This document shows, one piece after another, positions 49,148 through 60,963 of a DNA stretch of 64,000 nucleotides (the stretch's first letter is position 1; each line of letters opens with the position of its first letter). Source of the stretch: Collybiopsis luxurians FD-317 M1. Lineage: Eukaryota > Basidiomycota > Agaricomycetes > Agaricales > Omphalotaceae. A program made the position numbers and the translations under genes. The notes under the pieces are model-generated. The model was given only the letters and a program-made list of their open reading frames with translations, was not told the origin of the DNA and did not search any database. The DNA is taken from assembly GCA_000827265.1 (NCBI GenBank), contig KN834810.1:77250-141249 (forward strand). Direction: 5' to 3'.

Positions 49148-51930
49148 ATGAATAATAGCCTCCCTCCCACTGAATCCCCTACCAGAGAGGCTTCTCCGGA
49201 TCCCATTGACCTTCCTGAATCGGAGACGGCTACCAAGCATGAAAAGACTCCTACTCAAAGTGCTGTCCAGCTGACGGACCAGACTAATCTGCTGCCCTTC
49301 AAGCAAATTATCATCGTCTTCTTGGCTCTATCTTTGTGTACGGTTGTCTCCGCCTTGGACTCTGTGATCGTTGCGACTGCCCTTTCCACGGTAGCTGCCG
49401 CCTTCAACGCAGGATCTGTCATCTCTTGGGTACCCTCTGCATATCTGATGACTTCTACCGCGTTCCAACCCCTATATGGCCGGTTCAGTGATATCTTTGG
49501 TCGCAAGAGTGCTATGTGTATCGCCATGTCCCTCTACATGATTGGAAATCTTATGGCTGGTTTCTCTAAGAGTATTATTCAAATTATCGTGTTCAGAGGC
49601 GTAGCTGGCGCTGGAGGGGGAGGTATCGTAGGAATGATGCAAATCATAATCAGCGATATCCTGTCTTTACGTGAGAGGTGAGGTTTTTGCTTCCTAGAGC
49701 GCGGTGACTGCTCACGATCCGGCGTAGAGGAAAATATCAAGGAATTATCGGCGGGGTTCTCGCTCTTGGTTACACTATTGGACCCCCAATCGGAGGTGTG
49801 CTGGCTGAGAAGGTTTCATGGCGTTGGTGTTTCTGGATCACATTGCCATTGGCTTTGGCTGCGACGGTAGTTGTAGTCGTCGTCCTGCCCTTGAAACCAG
49901 TGGAGGGCGACATTCGCAAGTGCGAGCTGTCTTCCATCTTTCTTTTGTTCAATCAGCCCAAGATTCGTTCTAATTCAGAAAATTGCTTGTCGTGGATTAC
50001 ATCGGGGCCGTCTTAACGCTGGTGGCTTGTACTCTAATAATGCTCCCGTTGATCTGGGTACGTGTGCTCAGTCGACTTTTCACGCTTATAGTTTACGTCT
50101 CCGACTTCCGTGCAGGGTGGAGTAACTTTCCCTTGGAACTCTGCCGTCGTTCTTGCCCCTCTATGCAGTGGCTTCCTAGTTATTGTGGTTTTCTGCCTTT
50201 GGGAGTGGAAGGGCGCACAATTGCCGATTGTACCTAGTACGTATTTCTTATCCTTTGTGGTCGTCTGCTGCAATTCTACTTCTTTCAGTGCACATTTTCA
50301 GACATCAAACTGTTACGGGAGTCTTCATCACCATGTTCGTCAAGTAAGAACGAATTCAAAATGCGCGCCCTTGAACCTACCTTATTCATACGGTTATACA
50401 GTGGTTTTGTATTCTTTTCCTCCTTGTACTACATTCCACAGTTCTTCCAAGTTGCCCTCGCATATTCTCCCATACACGCAGGTGCGCCCCCGTCATTGTC
50501 AGTCAGAGTTACTGCCCATGGATACTGATTCTTATGTACAGGCCTATTCTTGATTCCCCTTCTAATCGGACAGATGAGTGCAAGCTGGATCGCTGTAAGT
50601 GAGCCTTGTTGCGATATCTGGAGTGTTTTTACGCTGGTGATCTGTTAGGGAATGGCAATCACTAAGACTGGTCGTTATCGGGTACGTTTCCGTCATCTCA
50701 ACAGACACCCAAATAGTTAACGGGCCGATTGACATACTAGGCGATCGTATACTTTGGCTTTGGGATACTCACCATTGCTTGTGGTTGCAACTCAATCTTT
50801 ACAGAGAAGACTAGCAAAGCTACGATGGTCATCATCATGATCCTCGCGGGAATTGGTAGCGGAATGGTGAGTGTAAACCTTAGAATAAACTCGAACGGAA
50901 GTTTCCTACACTTGTGTAGACCTTGCAAACCACTACGGTAGCTGTGCAAGCGAGTGTTTCGAGGAAAGACATGTCAGTGGTAACGGCGTTCAGAAATGTG
51001 CGCTTACATTGGGCTTATCTTCTGGAGTACTACTGATCCACACGTTCATCACAGTTTATTCGTATGCTCGGAGGCGCATTCTCACTCTCTATTGCATCCT
51101 CCTTAATGTAAGTTTCATTTTCCATACCCTGTTTCTCTAAATTAACTGCTACTTAACCCATTAACCTTGATAGAAACAACGCGATGGAATCAAAGATGGT
51201 CTCTCTCGGCTTATCCTCCTCAGCCATCTCCTCCATCATCGACGATCCAACAATCCTCGCACACCCCTCCGAACTCGGCCTCTCCCCGAGTGCCGCATCG
51301 CTCATCCTCACAAAAGGATACACGACTGGCTTTCAACACTTGTTCTTCCTCAATGCTGCCCTGGGCGCTCTGGCGACGGTTGTGAGCTTTACGATGATCA
51401 AGCACAAGGAATTGTTGAGAGGCGACGAAGAAAAACTCCAGCAGGAAGCTTTAGCTATGCTCAAGGCTAGACAAGCAAAACGGCAGCATGAGCATCCGCA
51501 TAAAGCAGAAGCGCAAAAGGAGGAGGATCTTGAGAGTGGGATTGAGGAACGACAGGTAGATGAGAAGGATTAGAATTTTTAATGGTATAGGTATGATATT
51601 TTATGTTTTACACGTATTTGATGGGTGTGCTACGATGCCTTCAAAAGAACCGATGAGGTTCTCTGGCTTATATACTATAAAGAGGAATAAATTTATTGAT
51701 GTTTTCCGTATATTATCGCAGCAGGAAGTACATGATAGTAAGAGGATAACCTGTGACTCTTGTAGCGTGAAGTTCATAGCTTCTGTATCTCCTTGAAGCT
51801 CAACAGAATGCATTACTGACATTTTCGCAGAGAAAAAATAATTATGTGTTTAATTCATGGTCATAATAATTTAGCTGTAACCAAGCTGTAGCACATATGT
51901 ACAGTGGACGCAGAAAAAGATGTCTACCCC
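48675..51930 (+). repeat. Tandem duplication unit 1 (MFS gene plus flanks)
   Basis: About 3.3 kb that recurs at about 52318-55590, offset by roughly 3.61 kb. It includes 450 bp of 5' flank, all exons and introns of the MFS gene, and about 350 bp of 3' flank (TTAGAATyTTTAATGGTATA onwards). Exons are nearly identical, while introns and flanks differ more. Confidence 0.8.
49148..51573 (+). CDS. MFS transporter, DHA2-type (copy 1)
   Basis: The ATG at 49148 starts MNNSLPPTESPTREASPDP, a hydrophilic cytoplasmic N-terminus. Helix 1 is QIIIVFLALSLCTVVSALDS. Motif A is visible as GRFSDIFGRK. Motif C, GPPIGGVLAEKVSWRWCFW, is typical of 14-helix drug:H+ antiporters. About eleven introns split the second half; the exons spell GGVTFPWNSAVVLAPLC, YYIPQFFQVALAYSPIHA, TKTGRYR and MESKMVSLGLSSSAIS, ending in an acidic and basic tail (ERQVDEKD). 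The role is likely export of a small hydrophobic molecule across the plasma membrane, possibly the product of the neighbouring P450s (inference). No frame break was seen. Confidence 0.8.
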
Positions 51931-52758
51931 AACCTATATACCAAATATATACCGGCCCGTCATGCCGGATTTTGTTTGGGCGGTTTTGGGGATGTCATAT
52001 GGTAACCCACAAAATATGGAGGTTTTGGCTTGGTTTTCTGAGCCTGTTCAAGCCTACCCTTATGCTTTATCCATTATAAAATTTTAAGTAGTAGTTATAG
52101 GACATTTACAGCCTATGATAGTCAGTTTGTGTTCGCGAAACGAGGCTGGAGCGCAGGTGGGAACGGCTGTTCCATATATGGAAGTGGCATTTGTATCTGC
52201 GTCCACTTTATGCCAGAAGGCTGGCTAGAAGCCGTCTGTATCGTACCACTCGGTAGGATGAGTTACCGAAACACAAACACTCAATCAGCCGACAGAACAT
52301 TTACAGTTCGGTTTTATGTTCGTACTATGAATCTCTGCTTGCTCATCAACTTTTGCTCGTGTTCCGATAAGAAAGGTATCATTGAATCGGCAAGACGCAG
52401 GCCGAAGATCTAGCTAGAACAAAAAGTTGGGGAAGTTGGGGAGCCATTGAACACTATCTCGTCCACACCTTCTGTCCACGTAGGTCTTCAGAGCATCATG
52501 CCTATGGCGTTTATGGGGACTCCATATCCACGTTCCAACAAAGGTTGGTAGCTCCGACGTACAGATCTGACCAAGATCAAACTGACCAAACGTCGGATTA
52601 TGCTCCGTTTCGTCGGCTCATTTTGGCCGATAAACTGGGAGTCATAATTAGAAGCGCATGGGGCGGATTCAAAGATATTTATATACTCAAGGGAAGGGTT
52701 TTCTGGCTCCCCATTCTCACCCACGACCTTGTACGATCTCAAGAACTTGAATTTACGA
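51574..52758. other. Spacer between the two MFS genes
   Basis: Holds the 3' flank of copy 1 (to about 51930), a unique stretch at about 51.93-52.32 kb, and the duplicated 5' flank of copy 2. Frames at 51560-51796 and 52129-52413 have no motif. Confidence 0.5.
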
Positions 52759-55590
52759 ATGAGTAGCCTCCCTCCCACTCAATCCCCTACCAGAGAGGCC
52801 TCTCCGGATCCCGTTAACCTTCCTGAATCGGAGACCGCTACCAAGCATGAAAAGACTCCTACTCAAAGTGCTGTCCAGCTGACGGACCAGACTAATCTGC
52901 TGCCCTTCAAGCAAATTATCATCGTCTTCTTGGCTTTATCTTTGTGTGTAGTTGTCTCCGCCTTGGACTCTGTGATTGTTGCGACTGCCCTTTCCACGGT
53001 AGCTGCCGCTTTCAACGCGGGATCTGTCATCTCTTGGGTACCCTCTGCATATCTGATGACCTCTACCGCGTTCCAACCCCTATATGGCCGGTTCAGTGAT
53101 ATCTTTGGTCGCAAGAGTGCTATGTGTATCGCCATGTCCCTCTACATGATTGGAAATCTTATCGCCGGTTTCTCTAAGAGTATTATTCAAGTTATCGTGT
53201 TCAGAGGCGTAGCTGGCGCTGGAGGGGGAGGTATCATAGGAATGATGCAAATCATAATCAGTGACATTCTATCTCTGCGTGAGAGGTGAGATTTTTGCTT
53301 CCTAGAGTGTGGTGACTGCTTACGATTCGGCATAGAGGAAAATATCAAGGAATTATTGGAGGGGTGGTCGCTCTTGGTTACACTATTGGACCGGTAATTG
53401 GAGGTGTGCTGGCTCAGAAGGTCTCATGGCGTTGGTGCTTCTGGATCACATTGCCATTATCTTTGGCTGCGACGGTAGTTGTAGTCGTAGTCTTACCCTT
53501 GAAACCAGTGGAGGGCGACATTCGCAAGTGCGAGCCTGACTTTCATTTTTCTTTCGTTCAATCGGCTTAACATCCGTTTTAATTAGAAAATTGCTCGTCG
53601 TGGATTACATCGGGGCCGTCTTAACGCTGGTGGCTTGCACTCTAATAATGCTCCCGTTGATCTGGGTATGTGTGCTTAGTCGACCTTTTACGCTTATAGT
53701 TTATGTCTCCGACTTCCATGCAGGGTGGGGTAACATTCCCGTGGAACTCTGCCGTCGTTCTTGCCCCTCTTTGCAGTGGCTTCCTGGTTATTGTGATCTT
53801 CTGTCTTTGGGAATGGAAAGGCGCACGATTGCCGATTGTACCTAGTACGTATTGACTTCTTATCCTAAATGGTCGTCTGCCGCAATTCTGCTTCTTTCAG
53901 TGCACATTTTCAGACATCAAACTGTTACGGGAGTCTTCATCTCCATGTTTGTCAAGTAAGAATGAATTCAAAACGCGCGCCCCCTTCAAACTTAATTTAT
54001 TGATCCGCGGCTGTACAGCGGTTTTGTGTTCTTTTCCTCCTTGTACTACATTCCACAGTTCTTCCAAGTTGCCCTCGCATATTCGCCGATACATGCAGGT
54101 GCGTCATCACAGTTAATTCAAGTTACCGTCCATATTTACTCATTCTTACGGATAGGCTTATTCTTGATTCCCCTTCTAATTGGGCAGATGGGTGCAAGCT
54201 GGATCGCTGTAAGTGAGACTGGTTGCGATATCTGGAGTGTTTTCACGCTGGTGATCCCTTAGGGAATGACAATCACTAAGACTGGTCGTTATCGGGTACG
54301 TCTCTCTCTCGTCTCAACCGACCCTCAAATCATTAATCGACCGACGGAAATGCTAGGCCATCGTATACTCTGGCTTTGGAATACTCACCATTGCGTGTGG
54401 CTGCATCTCAATCTTTACAGAGAAGACTAACAAAGCTACGATGGTTGTTCTCATGCTCCTCGCGGGGATTGGTAGCGGAATGGTGAGTCCAAAGCGAAGC
54501 TCGGACAGAATTTTCCATGAAAAAACCTGGCGTAGACCATGCAAACCACCACGGTAGCTGTGCAAGCGAGTGTTGCAAGGAAGGACATGTCAGTTGTGAC
54601 GGCGTTCCGAAATGTGCGCTAACAGTGTTCCATTATGCTTTTCTGCTCGAGTACTACTGAATTACACGTTTATGACAGTTTATTCGTATGCTCGGAGGCG
54701 CATTCTCACTCTCCATTGCATCCTCCTTAGTGTGCGCTTCATTTTCCATACCCTGTTTCTCTAAATCAACTGCTACTTGACCTATTAACCTTTATAGAAA
54801 CAACGCGATGGAATCAAAGATGGTCTCGCTCGGCTTATCCTCCTCAGCCATCTCCTCCATCGTCGATGATCCAACAATCCTCGCACACCCCTCCGAACTC
54901 GGCCTCTCCCCGAGTGCCGCATCGCTCATCCTCACAAAAGGATACACGACTGGCTTTCAACACCTGTTCTTCCTCAATGCTGCCTTGGGAGCTCTAGCGA
55001 CGGTTGTGAGCTTTACGATGATCAAGCACAAGGAATTGTTGAGAGGCGACGAAGAAAAACTCAAGCAGGAAGGTTTGGCTATGCTCAAGGCTAGACAAGC
55101 AAAGCGGCAGCACGAGTATCCGCATAACGCAGAAGCGCAACGGGAGGATCTTGAGAGTGGGACTGCGGAACGACAGGTAGATGAGAAGCATTAGAATCTT
55201 TAATGGTATAGGTATGATGTTTTATGTTTTACACGTATTTTGATGGGCTGTGCTACGAGGTCTTTAAAAGAACCGATGAGGTTCTCTGGTTTACATACTA
55301 CATAGATGAATAAATTTATAGACGTTTTCCGTACATTATCGCAGCAGGAAGTACATGACAGCAAGAGGATAACATGTGACTCTTGTAGTGTGGAGTTCAT
55401 AGCTCCTGTATCTCCTTGAAGCTCAACAGAATGAATTTCGCAGAGGCAAAATGATTAAGTATGTGTGCGTGATTGAACCTTCCCAGGTCTCATTATTTTT
55501 TTTGTAAAATGCTTTAAATAATTCAAGGTCATAATTGAGCTGTAACACATATATGCAACATATATGTACAGTGGATGCAGAAAAAGATGA
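52318..55590 (+). repeat. Tandem duplication unit 2 (MFS gene plus flanks)
   Basis: Second copy of the unit described at 48675-51930, in the same orientation. The right edge includes ACAGTGGATGCAGAAAAAGA near 55.57 kb, matching ACAGTGGACGCAGAAAAAGA near 51.90 kb. Confidence 0.8.
52759..55194 (+). CDS. MFS transporter, DHA2-type (copy 2)
   Basis: Start MSSLPPTQSPTREASPDP at 52759, two residues shorter at the N-terminus than copy 1. Exon 1 differs from copy 1 by only a handful of residues (for example LIAGFSK for LMAGFSK, GGIIG for GGIVG, LCVVVS for LCTVVS). Motif A (GRFSDIFGRK) and motif C (GPVIGGVLAQKVSWRWCFW) are intact. All introns keep the same positions, and junctions such as the one before NNAMESKMVS read through. 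Role as for copy 1. Both copies appear functional, which fits recent duplication with selection on protein sequence or gene conversion. Confidence 0.8.
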
Positions 55591-56011
55591 CACTGCCTTA
55601 TCATCACTAAAACCACCCAAACTATATCCCCCCCTATATCATTAGATAGACTCAGATTTCATTGAGCATGCCTGCAGCATTCAGTACGGTATCAAAAAAC
55701 TAGAAAAGGCATTGTAGAGAAGCTACAGCCTGAATATGTACTTATGAGATGACTGTTATATACATGTTATACGTGACAGAAATGAAATATATATATTTAC
55801 ATTTTAACAATAGATTACAGCAGGGAGCTTAACCGAAATACCGGTGCCAAGGCCGAAATGACATCGCTTATAAGGCAACTAACTCCCGTTTGCGGTATTA
55901 GCACTTAACCTCGCGAAGATTGATTTTACATTGACAGGCTGCTGGCAGGCATCGTAGATAGTATATAGGTATGCATGTACAGAGGCCGTTTGACCTCCCA
56001 ACCAACCCCAA
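55591..56011. other. Spacer and promoter of P450 copy C
   Basis: AT-rich with a TATATATATTTAC run near 55.79 kb. The P450 promoter element is at 55901. No gene. Confidence 0.5.
55901..55928 (+). promoter_or_regulatory. Conserved P450 promoter element (copy C)
   Basis: GCACTTAACCTCGCGAAGAT, 111 bp before the ATG of P450 copy C, followed by TTGACAGGCTGCTGGCAGGC and a TATATAGG box at about 55962. Same element as in copies A and B. Confidence 0.6.
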
Positions 56012-57984
56012 ATGATATTGTATACCGTGTTAACTTCTCTGTCCTTCTGCTACTTGACTGGACTAGCTCTCTATCGACTGTTTTTTCATTCTCTTCACAA
56101 GTATCCCGGTCCAGTGTTTGCGGCGGTGACTGACTGGTACGAAGTGTTCTACAATCTCGTTCAAGGAGGAGAATTTGTGGCTGAGATTGAGAGGCTGCAT
56201 AAATTGCATGGTGCGCACCTTCAATGCTCTCGAGCTAGCAGGGTCTGATCTAGATGTTTTCCCAGGTCCTGTAATTCGAATTGGACCCAACACTGTCAGT
56301 CACATCTGCTCATTTACTAGACCGAGATGCTGTTTTTTCAATCTCTGATACAACGCTCAGTTGCACTTCAACAATAGGCGTGCCTATCATGATATATACA
56401 GCAATGGAACTACGCTGGTCAAGGAACCACGATTTTACCGGGCAGTTGTGCCTCATGCACAGGAATCTTCTTTTTGTTTTTCCAATCCACAACAGGCAAA
56501 AGACAGAAGAAGCCTACTGGCCCCATCGTTTTCGCGTCAGGCGGTGATGAAGCTTGAGCATACTATACAAAAGAAGGTATACTGTGCCCACCAAATGTAT
56601 ACTGCTTGGTATTCTCAATGACTTATTAAATAGGTTGACCAATTAGTGACTTTGCTTGAAGAAAACTATGGCTCCTCGGAATCCGGTGTAAAATTATCGA
56701 TTGCCTATCGTTGTCTTGCCACCGATCTCATCACTGATTACTGCTTTGCCAACTCTACCGACACCCTTTCTGAGCCAAATTTTACTCATCCAATCGCGCT
56801 AGAAACCGAGAATCTTGCGAAAAGAGTGTGGATTCAGGTCTATTTCCCTTTCATTTTCCACCTGGTAGCAAGGATTCCGCAAGAATTTATCTTATGGCTC
56901 TTTCCCAGATTCACTACTATCATAGACGTAAAAGCACGGTTCGAGCAACAAATTGACAATTTCATCGGTAACTCAGAGGTCCTGGCTGCTACCGAACACG
57001 AGACAATATATCATCATCTCTTGGAACCCAAACATTCAGAACTGCGACCATCGAGGACATCACTAGTCCATGAAGCGTTTGTACTCGTTGCTGCTGGAAG
57101 CGATGCAGTTGGGCATGCTTGCACAGTAGGAACGTATTTTGCACTCCAAGATTATTCAATTCGTTGTAGGCTTTTCGATGAGCTGAGGAAAGCTTGGCAC
57201 GACAAAGGCAGACCATTAAGTTATACAGCTCTCGAAAAGTTACCTTACCTGGTAGGTGTTGAAGGACAGCTTGAGCATTAATATTTTTAGTAACGGCGTA
57301 TACCCTGCAGTCTGCATTTATCAAGGAAGCAATTCGCATGTCTATTGGTAGTTTCCATCCTATGCCTCGCATTGTGGGTGATGAAACTCCAGAGATAGCT
57401 GGCATGAAAATACCTCCTGGGGTGAGTCCAGCCGCGAAAACTTTGAAGATAAAGTTCATACCTTGCTGTTTTGCAGACTATCGTAGCAATGGGCGCATAT
57501 TTCATGCTAATGAATCCAGAGGTCTTCAGTGACCCATTTACCTTCAATCCAGATCGATGGTTGGTTGAAGATACCAGCGAGATGATGCAAGATTTTGTCC
57601 CATTTAGTAAAGGGCCTCGTCAATGGTAAGCTGCTGAACATTCTAGTAGTGGATGTGATTGCTTAAAAGCACCCAGTTTAGGACTAAAGTACAGCAAGCA
57701 TTTGTCTTAGACTACTGTCAAACCTCATCTATTTCCCTCAATTCAGTCTGGCATGGGCTGAGCTGTACCTCATCCTTGGAAACATCTTTCGAAAACTCGA
57801 TCTATCTCTCGTCGGTGAGATCACGTACGTTTGTCCTTTAACTTTAAAGAGCTCAGTGAATTTTAATGAATAAAATTACCATTACAGGGAAGTTGACCTA
57901 AAATTGGGCAAAGTGTCGGACTATCTCGTCCCGATGTGGGAGAAATCACAGTACAGAGCCTTTGTAAAGCGAGTTCATGACTAA
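56012..57984 (+). CDS. Cytochrome P450, copy C, with altered I-helix
   Basis: Same eight-exon plan as copy A; exons 1-3 give identical lengths. The anchor is SLSFCYLTGLALYRLFF, then HSLHKYPGP, where the first Pro of the hinge (HPLH) is Ser. ExxR is EAIR. FSKGPRQC is complete when the intron at about 57626-57747 is removed. The I-helix reads AAGSDAVGHACT (codon GCA at about 57104-57106), so the conserved Thr (position 306 in copies A and B) is Ala. That Thr normally helps proton delivery to bound oxygen, so activity may be changed or uncoupled. All frames are open. It stands between the MFS pair and a decayed kinase-like copy. Confidence 0.8.
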
Positions 57985-58297
57985 CGCTCTCAGAGTCCCA
58001 GGGCGGTTAATGTAAATCTATTCGTTGTAATGAGTGTTCATATCAAATTGAACAGCTGAGCTTCAGCTGAACTATGTACCCGCAAGTTTTTCGAGTCGAA
58101 TATAGCCTTACTAGCCCAGCCTGACCAGAACTATGTATGAAGCCGCGCGGTACTGCCGGAAGACGGAAGCCTTGACGCCGAGAGGGCGCTCCTCGTCACG
58201 GCCACCCGACATGATGAGATTCGGCCATCATGATCGGTCGGCTTTTGGTGCGTATCTTTACGGCTCATCCCAGGGTTAATCCATCCAACTCAAAAGA
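57985..58297. other. P450 copy C 3' flank
   Basis: Matches the 3' flank of P450 copy B (GACTAACGCTCTCAGAGTCC, CAGCTGAGCTTCAGCTGA, GACGCCGAGAGGGCGCT), showing that P450 and following kinase-like remnant moved as one block. No gene. Confidence 0.6.
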
Positions 58298-58848
58298 TCG
58301 GAGCTGAAAGGCTCCAAGTACAACGACAACGAAACGATCTGCACTGTGAAAGAACACAAATGATATAATGGCCAAGCAAACGAACTACTTTTCAAAGTAA
58401 TGCCCGACTACCGATATGAGTCATTATGTTGCAGTGCCAGAGCGAAACCTCCAGCCTAAATTGAAAGATAAGGCAAAGGCGCTCGTACCCTCTCAGAGGA
58501 TATCTCCAATCTTTCCGTTGTCATCCCGAAGAAGAACCACGGTGAGACCCAGCTGTGCCGCAAGCGCACCGACAGCGAAGAAAGTAACATTGGCTTGGGA
58601 GGTGAATCAAGCAATATACACGAGAGTAGCATGGAGGTCCATTTTCTTCAAGGATAAGCCTTCGACTTGGAAGATATGGAGGATTCGACTCATCTTCGTT
58701 TGTGAAGCGATCGCCGTACTCCTGACCATAAATGAGAAAACGCCTACGCCTGCTCAGCTTATTGGCTGGGGAAAAGCCTATGCAGTAAAGAGGGACGCAA
58801 AGATGCTTCACGTTGCCGTGGGCTTCGCGCCATGGCCCAAGTTGTGTT
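58298..58848 (+). pseudogene. Secreted kinase-like protein, decayed copy D
   Basis: Sequence parallels the decayed copy at 45.7-46.4 kb, for example GGCCAAGCAAACGAACTACT against GGCCCAGCAAGCAAACTCCT, and PTPAQLIGWGKAYAVKRDAK corresponding to the DWG exon. Lacks the signal-peptide exon and the HGD motif, and stops and frameshifts break it. A residual open frame runs 58416-58850. It shares several lesions with copy B. Confidence 0.7.
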
Positions 58849-59271
58849 AGTACAAATTTTGCATCGAAAGGACGGAATTTTTCGATCATCCGGATCTCAA
58901 TGAGCGAAGGGGATGAGTAGTTGTCTTCGCCAAGTTTTTTCGGCCCCACTGCCAACGCTAGAGGTGTGCGGCAATTATTACATAGGTAAGTTAACAAAGC
59001 TCCACAGAACCGATGGCAGATTTCGCGCATTTCGCGCTCTCTTTGCTTCGTGCCAGCACTGAGTCGTACGACTTGCTATAATCTAGATGTACCTCAAACC
59101 ATACAGGTAATTGAATTGACAAAACGAAATGAAATTAAAAAGTACAGGTAGTACGGGGAGAGAATACCGCCATTGATCATTGATAGGGTCGAGACTGACT
59201 CGAGTATAGGCAAAAAAAAAAAAAAAAGAAACACTCGTTCACGGACCAAGAAAAATACGTCCCCTCATCCC
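58849..59271. other. Intergenic
   Basis: AT-rich spacer with an A16 run at about 59213. It should hold the 3' untranslated region of the minus-strand gene ending at 59272. No gene. Confidence 0.45.
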
Positions 59272-60963
59272 TCACCTCGTCCCTGCACCTCCTCCAACCA
59301 CAAAGATCCCCTTCTCCAAACTACCTGTAAACCACATCTTGCTTTCCTCTCCCATCACATACATCCTCACTAACATCCAGATTGACTCTCTATCGTCTTG
59401 ACCAAGCGCACGAGAACTGGAACGGACAACACGCTCGTCATCCTTACCATCTTGTCCGTCAACCACAATCGCAGTCACAGAACCTCCCAAATCAAAATCA
59501 AAGTCCTGCCAAGCAATGACCATCTGCGCAAAGGCCATCGCGCCAATCGTCACTGCCATCGCCAAACCCATACTCGTACCCGTGTCCATTCGAGCGAGAG
59601 CATACAACCCCACCCCAAAGCAAAACTGAAAGATTATAACGTGCGCAATAGCAACTTCTGCCCAGTACGCAAACCTTTGGATACCCTTTTGCGGAGGAGA
59701 GACGTAATCGAGACGAAAACGATTGCCGAAGCCGATACCAGGACTAAATGTGACTTTTTCAATGTTGGCTGGGGACAGGAAAATCGTGGCACCGACGAGG
59801 GCACACCAGGGGATGAAGCAAACGAGTTTAAAGATCAGAACGGGTACGTTTGTGGGAGAGAAGTCTAGAGATCGGAGAGCGGAGAAGGCGTAGGAGGGCT
59901 CAGGGTCATATTCGAACGCGAGATCAGCTAGATCAGAGGCGTCTTGAGGAGCTTGAGAATCATTTTGAGTAGAAGGAGAAATTGCTGGCTGAGTCTTGGC
60001 CGCGAAAGTAGAAGCATTTGGCATAGCCTTGGGGGTACATATTATCGGTTTGGAAATCAACGAACAAGGTGTAATACTTGCCTCAACCTCACTGTAGAAA
60101 GAAGAATCGGAGTCTGAGATGGCCATTGAAGGAGAAATTGCGATAGGATCGTTCGGAAGATTGTAAAGGCTCTGGAATGCTACTGAGTGACCGCGGTCGG
60201 AGAGAAACAAGCTGACCCACCGATGCGCGTGAATGAGTATTAAAGCCTTCTTCAAACTCTGGTGTAGAAAAGATTGGGCTTTCATCAAGAGTGCTATTGA
60301 GGATACTTGGAGTGGGTGGAACGACCACAGGAGAAGCTTCGGCGGACTGAGACTGAGATTGAATAATTCGCAGAGAACGAGAAAGCGCGGCTTCGAAAGA
60401 GGGAGATTTAGACATAAACTGATCAGTTGGAACTTCCGGCGAGGAGAAAGGTACTGCGGGGAACGAAGATATGAGGTTCTCGGATATAGCCGACGTGTCA
60501 GAGAGAGCGAAAGAAGAAGACATGTCAAAATTTTCTTCGGCTGCAGAAGATCCAAAGCTTTGATTTTGATCGGTTGGGACTTGAGGTTGAGGGGATGCAG
60601 AAATGCGTCTTTCGGAGTCCATGGAGCTAATAGCCTGCATTGAAATGAAAATTGGGCGTGTTGGCCACAGGCTGCATATACTGACCGTGTTGGACTCGAT
60701 TTTCTTGGTCTCGCCTAAGGTTCCTAGCTCTTTGAGTCGTTGACCAATACCTTCGAAAGGTTCTAGCATATCTTCGTCAACGGGTGTATTCAAAGAAGAG
60801 CCAAAGGGCGAATCATCGATAGTAGAATTCGTAGAGCCAGAACCAGAATACCGGTCCATTGTAAACGTGGGTTCCTGTAAGAAATTCAGATTGAGTAATG
60901 AAAAATTAGCCTGGCGCATACCATCGGGATATCTGAAGCTCGCTGTGTCTGGGCGAAATCCAT
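59272..60963 (-). CDS. Membrane protein with long Ser/Pro-rich N-terminus
   Basis: The ATG at 60963 starts MDFAQTQRASDIPM, then an intron, then EPTFTMDRYSGSGSTNSTID. About 250 residues follow that are rich in Ser, Pro and Asp and low in structure. Two short introns (after ESNT near 60.69 kb; GTCAGC...CTCAG near 60.18-60.21 kb) are supported by frame. The C-terminal part has about four membrane helices: VLIFKLVCFIPWCALVGATI, VAIAHVIIFQFCFGVGLYAL, GLAMAVTIGAMAFAQMVIAW and a weaker one, and it ends VVGGGAGTR. A possible DFDFDLGGS acidic stretch follows the third helix. I do not recognise the family. It is divergently transcribed from the UNC-50 gene, with about 195 bp between starts. Confidence 0.6.

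Noticed and set aside
59213..59228. A16 run as a possible retroposon tail
   Set aside because: No LINE or processed gene lies upstream, and no target duplication was seen. A simple homopolymer is enough to explain it.
60233..60643. Plus-strand open frame rich in Arg and Trp
   Set aside because: It is the shadow of the Ser-rich minus-strand membrane protein gene, which has correct splicing and membrane helices.
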